The notes: generated from the letters alone by a model not told the origin. A stretch of DNA of 64,000 nt from Actinoplanes aureus (GCF_015704865.1 NZ_JADQTO010000030.1:54514-118513), one strand, 5' to 3'. Positions 33,982 to 42,335 are shown, numbered from the stretch's first letter. Translations and numbers: made by a program.

Positions 33982-33998
33982 CGAGAGAGGCATGATCT

Positions 33999-35015
33999 GT
34001 GGGGGAACTGTCGGACAGCGTCGTGAAACACCTGCTGCAGTCGCCGACCACCAGCGAGCTGCGGCCGGGCTACGAGGGTGCCAACATCGGCACGATCATC
34101 GGGTTCAAGCACGTCAACTACCTGGTCGAGCAGGGCATCATCGAGCACTTCCGAGCCGCCGGCGCCCCGGTCGGCCGGCTCTACGACGAGCACGGGCTGG
34201 GCTTCGACGTGCTGGAGCTGGACACCCGCCTGCAGACCGCGTTGCTGGTGGACGATGTCGCCACGGTCGAGGTCGTGCCGGACACCCCCTCCGACAGCAG
34301 CGAGTTCGTGTTCAAGGTGCAGATCCGGGTCGTCCGGGACGGGGCTGAGAAGAAGGCCGTGACGTCCAAGGCACGGGCCGTGCTGCGCCGCGACGACCGG
34401 GTCACCGACCCGGACCCGATTCCCGAGGAGCTGGGCCGGTTCGTCACCGACCACATCGGCACGCAGGCGCTCGAGCGGTTCGACACCGAGCCGGTCGCCC
34501 GGTCCGCGGCGGATGACATCACCACGGACCGCGGCACGAGCGACGATCCGGTGATCGCCCGGCTGACGGACGGCCGCAACGCGTTCGGCTGGAAGTGGCG
34601 GATGCCGTACTTCTACTGCCACTTCTTCGACCGCGTGCAGATGTCGGGTTACCTGCGCCAGATGGAGGAGGTCGTGGACCGCTTCCTGGCGGCGCGCGGC
34701 CTGTCCATCAAGCCGATGCTGGACGAGCGCAACTGGATCCCCGCGGTGACCCGATCGCACGTGCGGATCCTCGACGAGACGGTGATGGAGGAGGAGCTCT
34801 ACACCGTCTACACCGTCGAGTCGATCTTCAAGGACCTGCTCTACACCTCGAAGATGGATTGCTACGTGCTGCGCGACGGTCAGCTGTTGCACACCGCGAC
34901 CGGAACCATCACGCACGCGTACGGCGTGGTCGAGAACGGCCGTGAGGGCCGGCTGGTGAACTTCGACGACCGGGTCCGGAGCGCGCTCGAGGGCACCCGG
35001 ACGGGCGCGGAGTGA
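33999..35015 (+). CDS. Double-hotdog (thioesterase/dehydratase-fold) protein
   Basis: A 338-residue protein built of two hotdog halves. The first has GFKHVNYLVEQGIIEHFRAAG (about residues 35-55); the second has YFYCHFFDRVQMSGYLRQME (about 205-225) with the long central helix followed by RGLSI. This resembles acyl-ACP/acyl-CoA thioesterases of the 4HBT superfamily. The GTG at 33999 has GAGAGG eight bases upstream; the ATG at 33992 is out of frame. A thioesterase, a chain-transfer or a noncatalytic role are all possible. It lies within the acyl operon, one base before the next start. Confidence 0.8.
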   Translation: MGELSDSVVKHLLQSPTTSELRPGYEGANIGTIIGFKHVNYLVEQGIIEHFRAAGAPVGRLYDEHGLGFDVLELDTRLQTALLVDDVATVEVVPDTPSDSSEFVFKVQIRVVRDGAEKKAVTSKARAVLRRDDRVTDPDPIPEELGRFVTDHIGTQALERFDTEPVARSAADDITTDRGTSDDPVIARLTDGRNAFGWKWRMPYFYCHFFDRVQMSGYLRQMEEVVDRFLAARGLSIKPMLDERNWIPAVTRSHVRILDETVMEEELYTVYTVESIFKDLLYTSKMDCYVLRDGQLLHTATGTITHAYGVVENGREGRLVNFDDRVRSALEGTRTGAE

Positions 35016-35016
35016 G

Positions 35017-36099
35017 ATGACCACCGTTAGCGTGCCCGCCCCGGTCATCTCGGCGTGGTCCGCCGTGTCGCCCTTCGGGATCGGCGTCGACGACTTCGCC
35101 GAGGGGTTGCGGTCAGGACGGCCCGTCCTGACCGCACCGGCGAGCGTCGAGGGTGTGCCGCCGGGACTGTCCGTGGGCATGGTGCCGGACTTCGCCGTGC
35201 GCGAGGTCCTCGGCCGGAGCGGCACCCGGGGGATGGACCGGCTGACCGGTCTGGCCGTGGTCGCGGCGGGGCATCTGACCGAGACCGGTGACCTACCTCC
35301 GGGCGAGCGCGTCGGGGTGGTGCTGGGTACCACCACGGGCAGCCAGCAGAGCATGTCGGACATCACGCGGGACACGCTGATCCACGACAAGCCCTTCTAC
35401 ATCGAGACGGCGCACATCCCCAACGCGATCATGAACTCGTCCGCCGGTCAGTGCGCGATGCGTTACGGCCTCAAGGGTCCGAACGCGACGGTTGCCGCGG
35501 GGCGGGCCTCGACGCTCTCGGCATTGATGTACGCGCGCCGGTTGCTCGCCGCCGGCCGGGCCCGCACCGTGTTCTGCGGCGCGGCGGAGGAACTCTCCTC
35601 CGCGCGCGCCTGGTGGGAGTGGCACGCGGGGTCGCTCACCGGCGGCACACCGCCGCTGGGCGAGGGCTGCGTGCTGCTCCGGTTGGACGCCGCGCCGGAC
35701 GAACCGTCCCGCGGCGGCCTGGCGCGGCTCGTTGCGGTCGAGTTCGCCACGCACGGCGCGGAGTCCCCGGCGCAGAGCGTCGAGTACTGCGTGCGGCGGG
35801 CGCTGGACCGCGCCGGGATCATGCCCGAGGCCGTGTGGGCCGTCGCGGCCGGCACCTCGGCCGAGGGCCCGGACACCACCGAGTGGGACGTCCTGGCCAA
35901 GATCTTCGCGGGCCTTCAGCCGTACCACGTCGACTGCCTGGCCACGGTCGGCGATACCGGCGCGGCGAGCGCCGGGTTCCAGCTCGCGGCCGTCCTCGCC
36001 TCCGCCACCTGGACACCGGGCGTGGCCGGGCGGTACGCGGCGATCACGGCGCTGGACGGCGACGGGTCCGCCGGGTGCGCGGTGGTGCAGCTGTGCTGA
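35017..36099 (+). CDS. Degenerate ketosynthase (chain-length-factor-like), copy 2
   Basis: A 360-residue KS-fold protein closely related to the product at 27503-28591 (shared AWSAVSPFGIG, GTRGMDRLTGLAV, GPNATVAAGR, GDTGAAS). Here the nucleophile position is Ser (MNSSAGQ), the first His position is Ala (AAGTSA) and the second is Asp (GDT), so all three catalytic residues are gone. It is expected to be the chain-length-factor partner of the KS two genes upstream. The ATG lies one base after the previous stop. Its end overlaps the next gene. Confidence 0.88.
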   Translation: MTTVSVPAPVISAWSAVSPFGIGVDDFAEGLRSGRPVLTAPASVEGVPPGLSVGMVPDFAVREVLGRSGTRGMDRLTGLAVVAAGHLTETGDLPPGERVGVVLGTTTGSQQSMSDITRDTLIHDKPFYIETAHIPNAIMNSSAGQCAMRYGLKGPNATVAAGRASTLSALMYARRLLAAGRARTVFCGAAEELSSARAWWEWHAGSLTGGTPPLGEGCVLLRLDAAPDEPSRGGLARLVAVEFATHGAESPAQSVEYCVRRALDRAGIMPEAVWAVAAGTSAEGPDTTEWDVLAKIFAGLQPYHVDCLATVGDTGAASAGFQLAAVLASATWTPGVAGRYAAITALDGDGSAGCAVVQLC

Positions 36100-36602
36100 C
36101 GTCGCACACGGCGCTCAGCGCCGCCGCGATCCGGCGCTTGCTCCCGCACCGGTATCCGATCCTGCTCGTGGACCGGGTGCTCGAGCTGGAGCCGGGCCGC
36201 CGGTTGGTGTCCGTGAAGGCGGTCACCTGCAACGAACCCTGCTACGCGCGGCTCGGCCCGGACGCCGGCGACGAGGAGCTGGCCTATCCGGCGACGCTGC
36301 TCGTCGAGTCCTGGATCCAGTCCGCGGGCGTGCTCGGCGGGTCCGCCGACGTGGCGGTACAACCCGGGGACGACCGGGTGATGCTGGCCGGCGCCCTGAA
36401 CGGCGTCGAGTTCCACCGCCGGGTGTACCCGGGTGACCTGGTACGGCACGAGGTCGAGCTGTCCCGTGCCATCGGCGAGACCTTGCTCTTCGAGGGCAGC
36501 AGCTCGGTCGGGGACGAGGCGGTCGTCACCTTCGACCGCTGCGTGGTGGCCTACCGGCCCGCGGCTCAGCTGCGCGTTCCGCCAGTGACACGCGCGCCGT
36601 AA
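36093..36602 (+). CDS. FabZ-like dehydratase lacking the catalytic His
   Basis: A 169-residue hotdog protein starting LTSHTALSAAAIRRLLPHRYPILLVD-like, the recognisable FabZ front (LLPHRYP-LLVDRV). At the active site the GHFP block is missing: the sequence runs EELAYPATLLVESW, keeping the Glu of the helix but no His. It could be a structural or half-active partner of the complete dehydratase at 30930. The GTG at 36093 overlaps the preceding stop by 7 bp; the ribosome site is weak, consistent with translational coupling. Confidence 0.85.
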   Translation: MLTSHTALSAAAIRRLLPHRYPILLVDRVLELEPGRRLVSVKAVTCNEPCYARLGPDAGDEELAYPATLLVESWIQSAGVLGGSADVAVQPGDDRVMLAGALNGVEFHRRVYPGDLVRHEVELSRAIGETLLFEGSSSVGDEAVVTFDRCVVAYRPAAQLRVPPVTRAP

Positions 36603-36620
36603 CGACAACGAAGGAGCGGT

Positions 36621-37367
36621 ATGTCAGACAAGGCGACCCGGGTGGCCCTGGTCACCGGCGGTACCCGAGGGATCGGCCGAGCGGTGGTGGAGGCCCTCGC
36701 CGCGGACGGCTATGCCGTCGCGTTCTGTTACCGCAGCGACGACGAGGCCGCACGGGAACTGGAGAAGGTCCTGGCCGAGCGAGGCCACCGGACGTTGTCC
36801 CGGCGGGTGGACGTCTCGGACACGGCCGCGGTGCGAGCCTTCGTGGCCGAGACCGACGAGCAGCTCGGACCGATCAGCACGGCGGTGACCTCGGCCGGCA
36901 TCACCCGCGACAAGGCGCTCGCGCTGATGAGCGACGAGCAGTGGCGAGAGGTCATCGACGTCAACCTCAACGGCGTCTTCAACGTCTGCCGCGCGGTCGC
37001 CTTCGACATGATGAAGCGCCGCTCGGGCTGCATCATCACCATGTCGTCGGTGGCGGGCGTGTACGGCAACCCCTCGCAGACCAACTACTCCGCGGCCAAG
37101 GCGGGCATCATCGGCTTCAGCAAGGCGCTGGCCAAGGAGGTCGGCCGGTACAACATCCGGGTCAACGCCGTCGCGCCGGGTTACATCGAGACCGACATGA
37201 CCGCGGACCTGGCCGAGAAGGTCAAGGAGCGGGCGCGTCAGGCGATCGCGCTGGGCCGGATGGGGACCGCCGAGGACGTTGCCGGAGTCGTGTCCTACCT
37301 CGCCTCCGACCGCGCGTCCTACGTCACCGGCGCGGTGCTGCACGTCGACGGCGGCATCGCCCTGTAA
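36621..37367 (+). CDS. 3-oxoacyl-ACP reductase (FabG-like ketoreductase)
   Basis: A 248-residue short-chain dehydrogenase. Visible are the NADPH motif TGGTRGIGRA, the Ser of the active site in MSSVAG, YSAAK, and the terminal VDGG. It reduces the beta-keto group after each KS condensation, feeding the dehydratase(s) to give a conjugated chain. AAGGAGCGGT precedes the ATG. It is an ordinary FabG by sequence; its position inside the operon assigns it to the acyl group pathway. Confidence 0.93.
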   Translation: MSDKATRVALVTGGTRGIGRAVVEALAADGYAVAFCYRSDDEAARELEKVLAERGHRTLSRRVDVSDTAAVRAFVAETDEQLGPISTAVTSAGITRDKALALMSDEQWREVIDVNLNGVFNVCRAVAFDMMKRRSGCIITMSSVAGVYGNPSQTNYSAAKAGIIGFSKALAKEVGRYNIRVNAVAPGYIETDMTADLAEKVKERARQAIALGRMGTAEDVAGVVSYLASDRASYVTGAVLHVDGGIAL

Positions 37368-37407
37368 CGCGTCACCATCCCGAGCCCGCGACCGGAAAAG
37401 GATCACC

Positions 37408-38121
37408 ATGCGAACCCCAAAGCGCCCACGCTTCTTTTTCTCGTTGCGCAGCCCGTACTCGTGGCTGGCGTACCGGGACCTGACCGAGCACTTCCCGGAC
37501 GTGGCCGACGCCGCTGAGTGGATCCCCTTCTGGGAGCCGGACGAGACGACGTCGACGATGCTGGCAGCGGCGAAGATCGAGCTCCCGATCGTGGCGATGT
37601 CCCGGGCCAAGAACTTCTACATCCTGCAGGACGTCCGCCGGCTGACCCGGGCCCGTGGCTGGGACGTCACCTGGCCCATCGACAAGGACCCGGTTTGGGA
37701 GATCCCGCACCTGGCCTACCTGCTCGCCGACGACGCCGGCAAGGGACGCCAGTTCATCGACCTCGTGTACCGCGCCCGCTGGCAGGAGGGCCGGGACGTC
37801 TCGCTGCGTACCACGGTGGCCGAGATCGGGGACGAGCTGGGCCTCGACGGTGATCGGCTCGCCGCGGCGTCGGACGACCCGCGGCTGCGCGAGCGCGGCG
37901 TCGAGTGCCTGCGCGCTTCGTGGAAGGACGGGCTGTTCGGAGTGCCGTTCTTCGCCTACGGCAGGGAGAAGTTCTTCGGCCTCGACCGTCTCCGCACCTG
38001 GGTGGCGACCGTCCGCGGCGTGGACGCCGCCGAGGTCGGCGCGCCGTGGTGGGAGTACGAGGCGGCACCGATCTTCTCCGACCCGGGCGCCGACGGCGGT
38101 CCGGCCGGCGGCTGCGCCTGA
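37408..38121 (+). CDS. DsbA/2-hydroxychromene-2-carboxylate isomerase-like protein
   Basis: A 237-residue thioredoxin-fold protein of the DsbA/GST-kappa/HCCA-isomerase type. SLRSPYSWLA near the N-terminus takes the place of the CxxC, so it is not a redox DsbA but the Ser-type isomerase kind. The characteristic helical insert and a C-terminal GVPFFAYG (cis-Pro) are present. Proteins of this family recur in clusters for cinnamoyl-containing peptides, where a double-bond geometry change before ring closure is proposed. That role here is inferred from family and neighbours. ATG at 37408 behind GGAAAAGGAT. Confidence 0.83.
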   Translation: MRTPKRPRFFFSLRSPYSWLAYRDLTEHFPDVADAAEWIPFWEPDETTSTMLAAAKIELPIVAMSRAKNFYILQDVRRLTRARGWDVTWPIDKDPVWEIPHLAYLLADDAGKGRQFIDLVYRARWQEGRDVSLRTTVAEIGDELGLDGDRLAAASDDPRLRERGVECLRASWKDGLFGVPFFAYGREKFFGLDRLRTWVATVRGVDAAEVGAPWWEYEAAPIFSDPGADGGPAGGCA

Positions 38122-38140
38122 GATGCCGGAGGTGGATGAC

Positions 38141-39814
38141 GTGCCGTCGCGGCACTGGGACGCGATCGTCGTCGGCGCGGGTCTCGGCGGCCTGGTGTGC
38201 GCCGCGTACCTGGCCGCCGACGGCCGGCGGGTGCTCGTCACCGAACAGCATGACGTGGCGGGCGGTAACAGCCACGTCTTCCGGCGGCGTCGTGCCTACG
38301 AGTTCGACGTGGGCGTGCACTACCTGGGCGACTGTGGCCCCGGTGGCGTGCTGCCGGCCATTCTCGCCGGGGTGGGCCTGGCCGGCCGTGTGAACTTCCT
38401 GCCCATGGACCAGGACGGCTTCGACCGCATCGAGCTGCCAGGGCTGACCATGGACATGCCGGCGGGATGGCGGGCGTACCGGGACCGGCTGGTCGCCGCG
38501 CTGCCCGGCGAGGCGGCGGGCCTGGACACGTTCGTGGGCATCTGCTCCGCGGTCGGCACCGAGATGCGCGACACTCTGCTGTCCCCGGTCGAGTTGACCA
38601 TCCAGGATCTGATCGCCACCACACCTGCCACGGTGGCCTGGTCCCGACGGCCGCTCGCGGAACTCTTCGACCATTGCGGGCTCTCCACCCGGGCCCGTTC
38701 CGTGCTGGCCGCCCAGTCACCGAACTACGGTATGGGCCCGGCACAGGCCACGGTCGGCACCCACGCGATGGTGACCGACCACTACCTGCGCGGCGCCTAC
38801 TATCCGGAGGGCGGCGGCCAGGTCTTCGCCGCCTCACTGGTCGAGGTCGTCGAGGCGAACGGCGGCGAGGTGCGCACGCGTTGCCGGGTCGAGCGGATCC
38901 TCGTCGAGGACGGCAAGGCGACGGGCGTACGGATCCGTGGCGAGCGCGAGCCGATCACCGCGCCCCTCGTGGTGTCCAACGCCGACTACCGCCGTACGGT
39001 CCTGGAACTGGTCGGGCCGGAGCATTTCCCGGCCGGAGTGGTGAAGCGCACCCGGGCGGCCACCATGGGCATGCCGTTCGTCACGCTCTACCTAGGACTC
39101 AAACGCGCGCTGCCGTCGCGGCCCAACGCCAACGTCTGGTGGTACGACATCGACGTCGACGAGTACTACAAGCGGCTCGAGGCGGGGGAGCAGGGTGACG
39201 TCCCGTTCCTGTTCCTGTCCTTCGCGTCGCACAAGGACCCGGGCTCCGCGACGGTCTGCCCGCCCGGTCACACGAACTTCCAGGCGATGACGCTCTGCCC
39301 CTCGGATTACGCGCCCTGGGGCGTCGAGGAGGGGCCGGCGCACGGCAAGCGCTACCGCCGCAACCCCGAGTACCTGGAGAGCAAGGCGCGGATGACCGAG
39401 CGGATGCTCGACAGCGCCGAGCGCGTTCTGGGTCCGTTCCGCGGTGACCTGGCACATGTCGAACTCGGCACCCCGCTGACACATGAGCGCTACACGCTGT
39501 CCACCGCCGGCACACCGTTCGGCATGGCGCAGTGGGGCAGCGGATCGGGGCGGCCGGACACCCGGACGACCATCGACGGCCTGTTCGTGGTGGGCGCCAA
39601 CACCCGCTACGGCAGTGGGATCACCGGGGTCGCGGTGAGCGGGATCAGCTGCGCGTCACAGATCCTCGAGCGGCGGCTGCTGCCGGAGGTGCATGCCGGC
39701 ACCGTGCTGGGCGATCCCGGACGGCTGCCCGACCGGTCACCGGGCTGGGACCCGCTCCTGATCTCGCGAGGCAAGGACCGGCACGACGCCCGAGGGCTCG
39801 CCGGTATCGGCTGA
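38141..39814 (+). CDS. Phytoene-desaturase-like FAD oxidoreductase
   Basis: A 557-residue flavoprotein of the CrtI/phytoene-desaturase superfamily. It has the dinucleotide motif VVGAGLGGLVCAAYLAADGR, the adjacent EQHDVAGGNSHVF, and a C-terminal FAD block DGLFVVGANTRYGSGITG. In a polyene/cinnamoyl pathway it is the natural candidate for dehydrogenating a cyclised six-membered ring to the benzene ring; this is inference. The GTG at 38141 has an ideal GGAGG; an ATG at 38123, one base after the isomerase stop, would add six residues. It is the last gene of the nine-gene acyl operon. Confidence 0.87.
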   Translation: MPSRHWDAIVVGAGLGGLVCAAYLAADGRRVLVTEQHDVAGGNSHVFRRRRAYEFDVGVHYLGDCGPGGVLPAILAGVGLAGRVNFLPMDQDGFDRIELPGLTMDMPAGWRAYRDRLVAALPGEAAGLDTFVGICSAVGTEMRDTLLSPVELTIQDLIATTPATVAWSRRPLAELFDHCGLSTRARSVLAAQSPNYGMGPAQATVGTHAMVTDHYLRGAYYPEGGGQVFAASLVEVVEANGGEVRTRCRVERILVEDGKATGVRIRGEREPITAPLVVSNADYRRTVLELVGPEHFPAGVVKRTRAATMGMPFVTLYLGLKRALPSRPNANVWWYDIDVDEYYKRLEAGEQGDVPFLFLSFASHKDPGSATVCPPGHTNFQAMTLCPSDYAPWGVEEGPAHGKRYRRNPEYLESKARMTERMLDSAERVLGPFRGDLAHVELGTPLTHERYTLSTAGTPFGMAQWGSGSGRPDTRTTIDGLFVVGANTRYGSGITGVAVSGISCASQILERRLLPEVHAGTVLGDPGRLPDRSPGWDPLLISRGKDRHDARGLAGIG

Positions 39815-39821
39815 CTTTCCA

Positions 39822-39882
39822 GGCGGGCCCGGCTCTGCCGGCCCGCCTCAGCCGGCCCGCCTCAGCCGGCCCGCCTCAGCCG
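39822..39882. repeat. Hairpin plus three tandem 14-bp repeats at converging gene ends
   Basis: Three exact copies of GCCCGCCTCAGCCG occupy 39841-39882. The first overlaps the right arm of a hairpin GGCGGGCC/GGCCCGCC (39822-39829 with 39840-39847). The stop codon of the leftward thioesterase (39876-39878) lies in the third copy, and each copy holds the same TCA. It is best read as a terminator with a slipped repeat. Confidence 0.6.
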
Positions 39883-40637
39883 GACACCGCCCCGGCGGGG
39901 ATCGTCATGTGCCGGGGCAGGCCGGCCCAGACGTCCGGCGTGTAGAAGTGACCGCCCGGCAGTTCGGTGACCACGCATCGGCCGCGCGTCAGGGCCTGCC
40001 AGCCCTGCACCGCCGCCCGGTCAGCCACCGGGTCCTCCGTGCCGAACAGAACGTTGATGTCGAGGTCGAGGACCGTGCCCGGTGAGTAGCGGTAGCTGTA
40101 CGACACCCGAAGGTCCGCCCGGAGCAGGTCCACCGCCATCTCCCGTAGGTCGGGCTCGGCGAGAATCACCGGTGACACCTGGCCCGTGTCCCGCATCCAG
40201 TCCAGCAGGCTCTCGTCGGGGTCGGTGGCCAACGGTAGGTGGCTCTGCTGGTCGGCCCATTGCGACGGCGGCTCGGACGCGGACACCACCAGGGCGTACG
40301 GCCCCGGACGGGCTGATCGCCGCAACCGTGCCGCCACGTCGAAGGCGAGCCAGCCGCCCATGCTGTGGCCGACGAGGACGTACGGGCGGTGGACGAACGA
40401 CGCCAGAGACTCGGTCACCTCGCCGGCGAGTTCCTCCCAGTCGGCGGCGTACGGCTCTCCGAAGCGGGACTCCCGGCCGGGGTAGCACACCAGCACCAGC
40501 TCCACGTCGTCCGGCACGGCATGGGTCCAGGGACGCATGGGCGAGGTGCCACCGCCGCAGAAGCTCAGACAGACGAATACCCGGGAGGCATTCGGCCGCG
40601 GCTGCGGATAAATCAGTGTGGGCGTTCCTGCATACAT
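39876..40637 (-). CDS. Type II thioesterase
   Basis: A 253-residue external thioesterase as found with NRPS and PKS lines. Features are FCGGGTSPMRPW near the front, nucleophile in GHSMGGWLAFD, the acid around FGTEDPVAD and His in PGGHFY. It would clear misprimed carrier domains. The start is the ATG at 40637 with GAAGGGG upstream; longer readings lack a ribosome site. It is divergent from the MbtH gene. Confidence 0.92.
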   Translation of the reverse strand: MYAGTPTLIYPQPRPNASRVFVCLSFCGGGTSPMRPWTHAVPDDVELVLVCYPGRESRFGEPYAADWEELAGEVTESLASFVHRPYVLVGHSMGGWLAFDVAARLRRSARPGPYALVVSASEPPSQWADQQSHLPLATDPDESLLDWMRDTGQVSPVILAEPDLREMAVDLLRADLRVSYSYRYSPGTVLDLDINVLFGTEDPVADRAAVQGWQALTRGRCVVTELPGGHFYTPDVWAGLPRHMTIPAGAVSG

Positions 40638-40832
40638 TGCCGACCCCTTCGTATTATCCGAGAAGATCCCTGCGACTGTTTGAATCTGCCGCATCCGAAG
40701 TCGTACCGGGAGGCTCTATTCGGTTCTTCTAAACGGTGCGGCGAAGCGATGCGCGAGCCGCTTAGCATCAGTCGAGTCGGGGTGAGCCATCCCTGTTCGC
40801 CGCGGCCGCGGCGAACAATCGAGGAGGAAATC
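40638..40832. promoter_or_regulatory. Divergent region, thioesterase / MbtH gene
   Basis: 195 bases. Rightward, TCGGT-TCT-TCTAA (40720-40732) stands exactly 43 nt before TAGCAT (40763-40768). This is the same geometry as the shared promoter element but with only about half of the dyad bases kept, so it is a weak candidate for MbtH. Two imperfect GC-rich palindromes occur at 40797-40815. Confidence 0.35.
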
Positions 40833-41048
40833 GTGAGTAATCCGTTCGAGGACGACGAGGCCGACTACTTTGTTCTCGTCAACGATGAGGGCCAGCATTC
40901 GCTGTGGCCCGCGTTCGCCGAGGTACCGGCGGGCTGGGAGCAGGTATTCGGCCCGGCGAAGCGCCAGGCGAGCCTCGAGTACGTCGAGCAGAACTGGACG
41001 GACATGCGGCCGAAGAGCCTCATCGCCGCGATGGAGGCCGCGTCCTGA
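40833..41048 (+). CDS. MbtH-like protein
   Basis: A 71-residue MbtH-family protein, needed as a chaperone-like partner of many adenylation domains. The hallmark residues are present: NDEGQHSLWP, PAGWEQVFG and WTDMRPKSL. The GTG at 40833 follows GAGGAGGAAATC. It is presumably a partner of the NRPS A domains, especially the Tyr- and Hpg-type ones. It is transcribed away from the thioesterase and ends 87 bases before the converging heme-protein gene. Confidence 0.95.
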   Translation: MSNPFEDDEADYFVLVNDEGQHSLWPAFAEVPAGWEQVFGPAKRQASLEYVEQNWTDMRPKSLIAAMEAAS

Positions 41049-41135
41049 GACCGGTCCACCGCGGAACCCGATGCGGCCCCTCCGGCTCGAGCCCGCGGGG
41101 CCCCCACGGGTTCCCCGGGTGGTGTGCCCGTCCGC

Positions 41136-42275
41136 TCAGCGGTAGATGAAGTCCAGCATGGTGCCGGCCGGTGCGGCCGGTCCGCCCGTCACGGCGGGCA
41201 CGTCCTTGTGGACGAAGCGCTTCAGGTAGCCGGCTCCCTCCGTGCCGCCGGATCCCTTGATGTCCGCGAGGTAGCGACGGCCGAAGCCGTAGTGCCGCCC
41301 ACGCCAGGTGAGCAGCGTGGCGTCGGTCCGTGCGAGCGCTTCCTGGAGGCGGCGCAGGCCCGAGTCCCGTACCGCCTCGCGCAGACAGCGCTGACCGCGC
41401 GACTCGGCGCTGAGCACGTGTGACAGGTGCGGGAAACGCTCGTACACCTCGGCCTTGCGCGCGTCGAAGCCGTAGAGCACGAGCTCCATCAGGTGGTAGT
41501 TCAGCGACTGCACCGCGCTCGCCGCCCCGGTCGCGTCGCGGAACGTCAGGAACATGTCGGGTGTGAGCGTGCGGAGCGCGTGGAAGATGTGATTGATCAA
41601 ATCGGCGTAGTGGCCGAGCAGGTCGACCCAGCGCACCGCGTCCGAGGGCCGCTGGGCGATCTCGCTCATCGCTTGGCAGGCGATCCACCGAACGGCGTAG
41701 AACGCCAGCTCGCAGGCGTGCACGGCCCGCAGGAAGATGTGCTCGTGGTGGTCGTCGGACATGCGGAAGCCGGAGCACTCGACGAGCAGGAACATGCGCC
41801 AGCGTGCCTCCTGGTCGCGGGCTGCGGCCGCCACCACCTCGGATCCCCGGGTGAGACCGGCCTCGTCGACGGGCAGATCGCCGACCGCGTCGAGGAGTAC
41901 GCGCAGCCGGGCCAGGCGCTCCTCTCCGGCGGTACCCTCGGCCTCCTCGACGTCGAGCAGCCGTTCCAGAGTGGCGTGCAATGCCAGCACCACGCCGGTC
42001 AGCCGGTTCTCCCGGTAGGCGTCCAGGAACCAGCCGTAGACGTGCAGGTCGGTGTATCGGTAGTACTCGGGGATCTCGTCCTCGTCGTCGAAGGAGCGGG
42101 TGAGCAGCCACAGCACCTCGCTGTCAGCCTCGCCGGGATCGGACAGCGCGGCTCGGTGCAGTGCGGCGAACTCCTCCCGCTGCGTGGCGGTCAGCGCCAG
42201 GCGGCCGGTCTTGTGCTGGGTGGCGACCAGGCTTGAGCACCGGTCGGACAGCCGTAAACGATCGTTGAGGACCAT
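41136..42275 (-). CDS. Tryptophan-2,3-dioxygenase-superfamily heme protein
   Basis: A 379-residue, mostly helical protein. Blocks resembling the TDO family are HACELAFYAVRW, FLTFRDATGAASAVQSLNYH (compare R-x-x-SGxQSxQ), and near the C-terminus WRGRHYGFGRRYL followed by GSGGTEGAGYLKR (compare the GTGGS-x-x-YL loop). The His in WRGRHY is the likely proximal heme ligand. The superfamily includes true TDO, MarE-like indole monooxygenases and SfmD/LmbB2-like tyrosine hydroxylases, so the substrate may be a Trp or a Tyr derivative. The ATG has GGAGGAAACG upstream. It lies 60 bases downstream of the methyltransferase on the same strand, with a strong hairpin between them. Confidence 0.78.
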   Translation of the reverse strand: MVLNDRLRLSDRCSSLVATQHKTGRLALTATQREEFAALHRAALSDPGEADSEVLWLLTRSFDDEDEIPEYYRYTDLHVYGWFLDAYRENRLTGVVLALHATLERLLDVEEAEGTAGEERLARLRVLLDAVGDLPVDEAGLTRGSEVVAAAARDQEARWRMFLLVECSGFRMSDDHHEHIFLRAVHACELAFYAVRWIACQAMSEIAQRPSDAVRWVDLLGHYADLINHIFHALRTLTPDMFLTFRDATGAASAVQSLNYHLMELVLYGFDARKAEVYERFPHLSHVLSAESRGQRCLREAVRDSGLRRLQEALARTDATLLTWRGRHYGFGRRYLADIKGSGGTEGAGYLKRFVHKDVPAVTGGPAAPAGTMLDFIYR

Positions 42276-42297
42276 CGTTTCCTCCGGGGCTTGGGGG

Positions 42298-42326
42298 GGC
42301 CGGGCGGCAGAATGTGCCGCCCGGCC
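42298..42326. terminator. Strong hairpin between methyltransferase and heme-protein genes
   Basis: Perfect 12-bp stem (42298-42309 with 42315-42326), five-base loop, ten bases beyond the methyltransferase stop and 22 bases before the heme-protein start. No T-run follows on the transcribed strand, so partial termination or attenuation, or protection of the upstream mRNA, is possible. Confidence 0.6.
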
Positions 42327-42335
42327 GAGGCCTGA

